DNA of 36,680 nt from the NCBI RefSeq assembly GCF_903469665.1, contig NZ_CAGKLC010000044.1, positions 1-36,680 on the forward strand, in the 5' to 3' direction. A program made the translations under genes and the position numbers. Every line of letters begins with the position of its first letter. Position 1 is the first letter of the stretch. The DNA comes from Flavobacterium sp. UGB4466 (GTDB lineage Bacteria; Bacteroidota; Bacteroidia; Flavobacteriales; Flavobacteriaceae). The notes under the pieces were generated by a model. It was not told where the DNA came from. It saw only the letters and a program-made list of their open reading frames with translations, and made no database searches. Below are positions 33,170 to 36,680 of this stretch, in pieces.

Positions 33170-33184
33170 ATTCTTATTTAGAAT
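33170..33184. promoter_or_regulatory. Candidate Fur-like operator of the siderophore receptor gene
   Basis: ATTCTTATTTAGAAT is the exact reverse complement of 19191-19205 in front of the siderophore operon. It is an ATTCT-N5-AGAAT inverted repeat 14 bp downstream of the predicted -7 element of the receptor gene and 28 bp before its ATG. A second, tighter palindrome, ATTCT-AT-AGAAT, lies upstream at 33244-33255. Confidence 0.65.
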
Positions 33185-33198
33185 TAATAAAAACAGTG

Positions 33199-33228
33199 CA
33201 AAAATAAAGATTAATAATTGTTTAACAA
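33199..33228 (-). promoter_or_regulatory. Predicted promoter of the siderophore receptor gene
   Basis: Read on the minus strand, TTG (33228-33226) is followed after 19 bases by TATTTTTG (33206-33199), an exact fit to TAnnTTTG with the usual Bacteroidota spacing. The receptor ATG lies 57 bp downstream. Confidence 0.6.
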
Positions 33229-33243
33229 GTATTATTTCGATTT

Positions 33244-33597
33244 ATTCTATAGAATTTTTAATAATTCATGCACCTTTGTCAGAAAATAAATCAGTTTCTT
33301 GATAAAAAAGCAATATTACAACAGCATCAGCTTAAAAAATTGTACGAATGCCACAAAACGAATCAAAATCAATCTGTAAGTTTTCTCTTCTCAAAGTTTA
33401 AGACTACTCCATTCAAAAGTTAATAAATAAGCATTTTTGAGGTTTTACGGCTCTTTTTTTCATTCAAAAAACAAAGATTTAGTCTAAATAAGTATAAATT
33501 TGCGACGCATTTTCTGTGGATTCAAGTTTAATTCTAACAGAAAATGATACCATTACGGTGTGAACCAGAGTGCCTATAAAACCAAATAAGCTACTAA
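33244..33597. other. Divergent intergenic region between receptor and PepSY genes
   Basis: The stretch is AT-rich with no gene. It holds the palindrome ATTCTATAGAAT (33244-33255), a second possible regulator site for the receptor gene, and the PepSY promoter and operator-like sequence at 33481-33502. Nothing else distinctive was seen. Confidence 0.6.
33481..33502 (+). promoter_or_regulatory. Predicted promoter with overlapping Fur-like site of the PepSY gene
   Basis: AGTCTAAATAAGTAT (33481-33495) matches the operator motif of the siderophore operon at 13 of 15 positions. It directly abuts TAAATTTG (33495-33502), which fits TAnnTTTG. The site overlaps the promoter instead of lying after it. 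The two mismatches fall in the palindrome arms, symmetrically. Confidence 0.5.
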
Positions 33598-34704
33598 ATG
33601 AAGAAAGGAATAAAAAAAACGATCAGACAAATACATTTATGGCTGGGGCTTGGCTCAGGTTTAATCGTTTTTATTGCGGCCTTAACCGGCAGTATTTTAG
33701 TTTTTGAAAAAGAAATTGACTCATTCTTACATCCTCAATACTATCAGGTTTCATCTGTAGGGACGACCAAAAAAACAATTGATTATTGTACAGACGTTCT
33801 TCAGAAACAGTACGGCATCAAAAAAATTACCCGAATTTATACCTTCAATGATCCTTCGCGTACCTTCCAAATTCTGGCAAAGGATGCCGATAAAAAGGCA
33901 CAGTTTTTTTCTATTGATCCTTATACCGGAAAAGTGCTCGCCACAACACCTCAGGAAAGTCGGTTTTTTGTAGTAGTGCTTTCCCTCCACAGACAATTGC
34001 TAATGGGTGATGCCGGGCAGCTTATTATGGGATCTTCCTGTATTATTTTTGTTCTGATGCTGCTCACAGGTATGGTTTTATGGTGGCCGAAAAAGATTAA
34101 AAATTTAAAACAACGACTAAAGGTAAAATGGAGCGGTTCCTTCAAAAGAATCAATTGGGATTTTCATTCTACTTTTGGCTTTTACAGCTTCTTAGCTTTG
34201 CTTATTATTTCGCTAACCGGTCTTTCCTTTGCCTTTGACTGGTTTCAAAATGGCCTTTATTTAATGGCCGATGGAACTACCAGTAAAAAAGTGTCTTTAA
34301 AAGTAAAGAATCCAACAAAAATAGATCCTAAACTCAATAATACTGCTTTTTATCAAAGTATTTACAATAAGACCGACAGTATTTTTCCTTATACCGGAAA
34401 TATCCAAATTAGAATGCCGGTGGATACAATCAATAGTATTACGGTTCTGAAGGAAGATCTGGAAAGAATCATTCCACATCAATCCAGCTCGGCTTATTTT
34501 GATAAGTATACAGCGGAAAATATTGAAAACAGACCTTACAAATCCTATTCAAACGGTGACAAACTGAAACGTCTGATGTATCCTATTCATACCGGAAGTG
34601 TTTATGGATTGACCACTAAAATAATTGCTTTTTTGGTTTGTCTTTTTGCTGCGACATTACCTATTACAGGACTAATCATTTGGCTCGGCAGAAAGAAAAA
34701 GTAG
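33598..34704 (+). CDS. PepSY-type inner-membrane protein, probable ferric-siderophore reductase
   Basis: The 368-residue protein has the PepSY_TM (PiuB-like) layout with four membrane helices near 14-36, 140-162, 193-213 and 340-362. A PepSY-like periplasmic region lies between the first two, with FSIDPYTGKVL (104-114). Conserved histidines at or near helix ends are His13 (IHLWLGL), His131 (LSLHRQLL), His190 (WDFHSTFG) and His331 (PIHTGSVYG). In this family such histidines can bind heme for electron transfer. FoxB of Pseudomonas, a family member next to the ferrioxamine receptor FoxA, reduces hydroxamate siderophores in the periplasm. Position beside the receptor gene and the Fur-like site favour the same job here. 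Confidence 0.88.
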   Translation: MKKGIKKTIRQIHLWLGLGSGLIVFIAALTGSILVFEKEIDSFLHPQYYQVSSVGTTKKTIDYCTDVLQKQYGIKKITRIYTFNDPSRTFQILAKDADKKAQFFSIDPYTGKVLATTPQESRFFVVVLSLHRQLLMGDAGQLIMGSSCIIFVLMLLTGMVLWWPKKIKNLKQRLKVKWSGSFKRINWDFHSTFGFYSFLALLIISLTGLSFAFDWFQNGLYLMADGTTSKKVSLKVKNPTKIDPKLNNTAFYQSIYNKTDSIFPYTGNIQIRMPVDTINSITVLKEDLERIIPHQSSSAYFDKYTAENIENRPYKSYSNGDKLKRLMYPIHTGSVYGLTTKIIAFLVCLFAATLPITGLIIWLGRKKK

Positions 34705-34916
34705 CTTTTTGACGAAGCAAATCACTTTATTCAGTTGTTGTATTTCTTTGGAAAAATTTTCTTACCTATTCGGTAATTAGGATCCTTTTGCTGTGTTCTT
34801 CGAAATAAAAATAATCGTAAGTTGTTATATTTCAAAAAATTACCTAAATTTAATCCCCCCATTTCTAATAAATCTTTTTAGGACTTGTTTAATCTGTTGG
34901 CTAAAATCTCAAGAGC

Positions 34917-35477
34917 ATGAAATGGTTCAACACTTTAGTAATAAAAAAGTTTACGGAAAGACTTTCAAAACCCGTTTCTAATGATGGTTCTCTTCATTTG
35001 GAAAAGGGCAGACAGTTTTATTTGTCGAATCGGTTTCAGGATGCCCTGCTTCATTTAAACTGTGCGATCAATTCCGGATTTGATCAGGGGGTTTATGCCT
35101 TAAGAGGAACCTGTCTTCAAAAACTGGATTACCATTATAATGCCATTGAGGATTTCGACAAAGCCATTGAAACTGATCCTTTAGAGTTTTCTATTTACTA
35201 CAATCGGGCAATATCCAAAAGAGCAATCTTAGATTTTACCGGTCATATCGAAGATCTGCACAATGCAATCTATTACTACAAAAAACATTCAACTATCGAA
35301 AATCAGGTTCTCAAAGCTTTTGAAAGAGATTTACAGACAGCTAAAATGGACATAGATGGTCCAATACAAAACAAACATGAAGGGCGTAAAACTCCACCTC
35401 TTGAAATAAAATTTCTGATTAGAGAGTCACTCAACCTCATTAAAAAAGCCAGGGTAAGAAATGTCACGGTGAATTGA
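34917..35477 (+). CDS. TPR-repeat protein
   Basis: The 186-residue protein contains about three tetratricopeptide repeats between residues 22 and 125: LEKGRQFYLSNRFQDALLHLNCAI, YALRGTCLQKLDYHYNAIEDF and YYNRAISKRAILDFTGHIEDL. No signal peptide is present, so it is probably cytoplasmic and works as a protein-binding scaffold. The tail (about 130-186) is Lys- and Arg-rich. It has an ATG start and lies 212 bp after the PepSY gene without a clear terminator between them. There is no evidence linking it to iron uptake. Confidence 0.8.
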   Translation: MKWFNTLVIKKFTERLSKPVSNDGSLHLEKGRQFYLSNRFQDALLHLNCAINSGFDQGVYALRGTCLQKLDYHYNAIEDFDKAIETDPLEFSIYYNRAISKRAILDFTGHIEDLHNAIYYYKKHSTIENQVLKAFERDLQTAKMDIDGPIQNKHEGRKTPPLEIKFLIRESLNLIKKARVRNVTVN

Positions 35478-35801
35478 TTTCGCTCCTTTTTTATAAAACT
35501 TCTTTTTTGTTTTAAAGCCGTACTAAAAAAAGTAAACGGATGATACTGATTCGCTAGGCGAAAACGCGGATTTTCACGGATTATTTTTTGTTTTATCTGG
35601 GATAGGATTATTTTATCATAATAATGTCTTTTATTCCTCTAAAAATCCGTTTTGATCCGTGTTTTCGTGAAACGAATCCGTATAATCCGTGGGCTATAAT
35701 CCTAGCTATAGAAAATACAAAAGTTCACACTAAGACTTCTCTTCTTTTGCAACTCACCCGCTAATTGTGTTATATTTACCATACTAAACTGAAGTTTTAT
35801 T
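35478..35801. repeat. Inverted-repeat element between TPR and regulator genes
   Basis: The arms at 35548-35571 and 35655-35678 pair over 24 bp at 19 positions. They are built around CGAAAAC-CGGAT. Further CGGATT and ATCCGT units lie inside and just outside (35570-35690). It has no coding capacity. The ATCCGTG units are of a dispersed type common in Flavobacterium intergenic DNA. A promoter for the regulator must lie here or after it, but none is clear. Confidence 0.65.
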
Positions 35802-36386
35802 ATGGAAGATTTTTTAATTGGTATTGGAAAGAGATTAAAAGAGATCAGGAAGAAAAATGCATTAACCATACACGAAGTAGCCAACAGAGCCGGAGTTAGC
35901 AACGGTTTGATTTCCAGAATTGAAAACGGAAGAACAATTCCTTCCCTACCCGTTTTGATTGAATTGATACAATCCTTAAATACGGATGTGAGTTATTTTT
36001 TTGAAGGTGTTGAAAATACCAAGAATGCGAAGTACATTCATATTAAAAAAGACGATTATCAAAAGATAGAAAAAGAGGACCGTGCCGAAACCACCGGTTT
36101 TAACTACTATCATATTTTCAGTAAAAGCATTAACTCTATTGGTTTTGAAGCTGTAATTCTTGACGTGGAACCCAACTGTAAACGCGAAAAAGTAATTACA
36201 GATGCCTGGGAGTTCAAATACATCATTAAAGGAAGTGTGACTTATATTATTGATGATGCAGAAGTGGTTGTCAATGAAGGTGATTCATTGTGCTTCAACG
36301 GAAGACATCCACACGTGCCTCAAAACCGAACAACAGAGAACTGTGTGATGCTCGTGCTTTATTTTTATTCTGAGAGTAATAGTTAG
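35802..36386 (+). CDS. XRE-family transcriptional regulator with C-terminal cupin domain
   Basis: The 194-residue protein has an XRE helix-turn-helix (about 8-65: GKRLKEIRKKNALTIHEVAN, VSNGLISRIENGRTIPSLPVL) and a cupin_2 domain (about 115-190: WEFKYIIKGSVTYIIDD, VVVNEGDSLCFNGRHPHVPQN). This is the SutR/PuuR-like architecture, in which the cupin binds a small ligand or metal and adjusts DNA binding. The cupin His pair in GRHPH is present. It stands alone, and its targets are unknown. It starts with ATG. Confidence 0.92.
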   Translation: MEDFLIGIGKRLKEIRKKNALTIHEVANRAGVSNGLISRIENGRTIPSLPVLIELIQSLNTDVSYFFEGVENTKNAKYIHIKKDDYQKIEKEDRAETTGFNYYHIFSKSINSIGFEAVILDVEPNCKREKVITDAWEFKYIIKGSVTYIIDDAEVVVNEGDSLCFNGRHPHVPQNRTTENCVMLVLYFYSESNS

Positions 36387-36680
36387 TTTTTTTTTACCGC
36401 AAAGAACGCTAAGTTTTTTTAGAGCTAAGACTTTAAAAAAGGTAAGGTTCGCAAAGCTCTATAGATAGAACTTTACGATTAAATAGCTACTAAGCTTGTC
36501 AATATCGACCGAAGGGGACTCGAAGGACAGTGAATAGACGAAGTAAATTACACGTAGGATACGAAAAAGATTGGCGACATTCTGTATCGAGTTTCTAATG
36601 TGATTTCTCTCTTCGATCGAAATGACACAAAATGAGAAAAAAAACCTTTGCGAACCTTGCGTAACATCTTTGCGCTCTTT
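36387..36680. repeat. Dispersed repeat fragments at the window end
   Basis: No gene is seen. AAGGTTCGCAAAG (36444-36456) is the exact inverse of CTTTGCGAACCTT (36646-36658), so the region forms a long-range inverted repeat with further GCAAAG units outside (36399 and near 36672). Between the arms, GATTTCTCTCTTCGATCGAA with ATGACA (36602-36626) is the reverse complement of a repeat widely scattered in Flavobacterium intergenic DNA. Confidence 0.65.

Noticed and set aside
34695..34710. Possible terminator AAAAAG-TAG-CTTTTT after the PepSY gene
   Set aside because: The stem has only one G-C pair with a 3-base loop, too weak to call.
34793..34981. 62-residue plus-strand reading frame before the TPR gene
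   Set aside because: It overlaps the TPR gene start in another frame, and the sequence is AT-driven with no recognisable feature.

Overview
The window looks like a chromosomal segment of a Bacteroidota bacterium, most probably Flavobacterium or a close relative. The DNA is AT-rich and Shine-Dalgarno signals are weak. Several promoters fit the Bacteroidota -7 element TAnnTTTG. There are two large CarboxypepD_reg/TonB-dependent receptors, an RND pump fused to its outer membrane factor, and intergenic palindromic repeats of the sort scattered through flavobacterial genomes. No rRNA, tRNA, phage integrase, transposase or CRISPR array was seen.

Layout. (1) 1-152: the 3' end of a gene, probably an outer membrane protein, with a clear terminator. 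(2) 284-4942, minus strand: a PAAR-like/RHS polymorphic toxin with a 157-residue variable tail, followed by a small orphan gene in the immunity position. (3) 4943-5642: a repeat-rich gap with seven successive small palindromes. (4) 5643-12590, plus strand: a bestrophin-type channel, an OmpR-type response regulator, a 36-copy heptanucleotide tract, a sensor kinase and a large Oar-like TonB-dependent receptor ending at a strong terminator. (5) 12602-18577, minus strand: a heavy-metal efflux operon encoding a small exported protein, a CusA/CzcA-TolC fusion and a CusB-like lipoprotein adaptor. (6) 19164-30466, plus strand: a siderophore operon of the NRPS-independent (NIS) type, encoding a nitroreductase-family protein, a PLP decarboxylase, an IucA/IucC-GNAT fusion, an N-hydroxylating monooxygenase, a second IucA/IucC synthetase, a MATE exporter and, after a repeat-filled gap, an acyl carrier protein with an AMP-forming ligase. 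(7) 30754-34704: a siderophore TonB-dependent receptor (minus) divergent from a PepSY-type inner-membrane reductase (plus). (8) 34917-36680: a TPR protein, an XRE-cupin regulator and more dispersed repeats.

How the genes fit together. Regions 6 and 7 read as one iron-acquisition locus. The decarboxylase would supply a diamine, the monooxygenase would N-hydroxylate it, the GNAT domain would acylate it to a hydroxamate, and the two synthetases would join the units. MATE would export the product, the TonB receptor would import the ferric form, and the PepSY protein would reduce it, as in the FoxA/FoxB pair. A 15-bp motif, ATTCT-N5-AGAAT, lies just downstream of the predicted promoters of the biosynthetic operon and of the receptor. 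A two-mismatch version overlaps the promoter of the PepSY gene. This is the best candidate for a shared iron-responsive (Fur-like) operator.

The most unusual part is the ACP plus ligase pair at the end of the NIS operon. With the GNAT domain it recalls the MbtL/MbtM/MbtK acylation module of mycobactin, and suggests that the siderophore receives an acyl group delivered on a carrier protein rather than from a simple acyl-CoA. The product structure cannot be read from the sequence.
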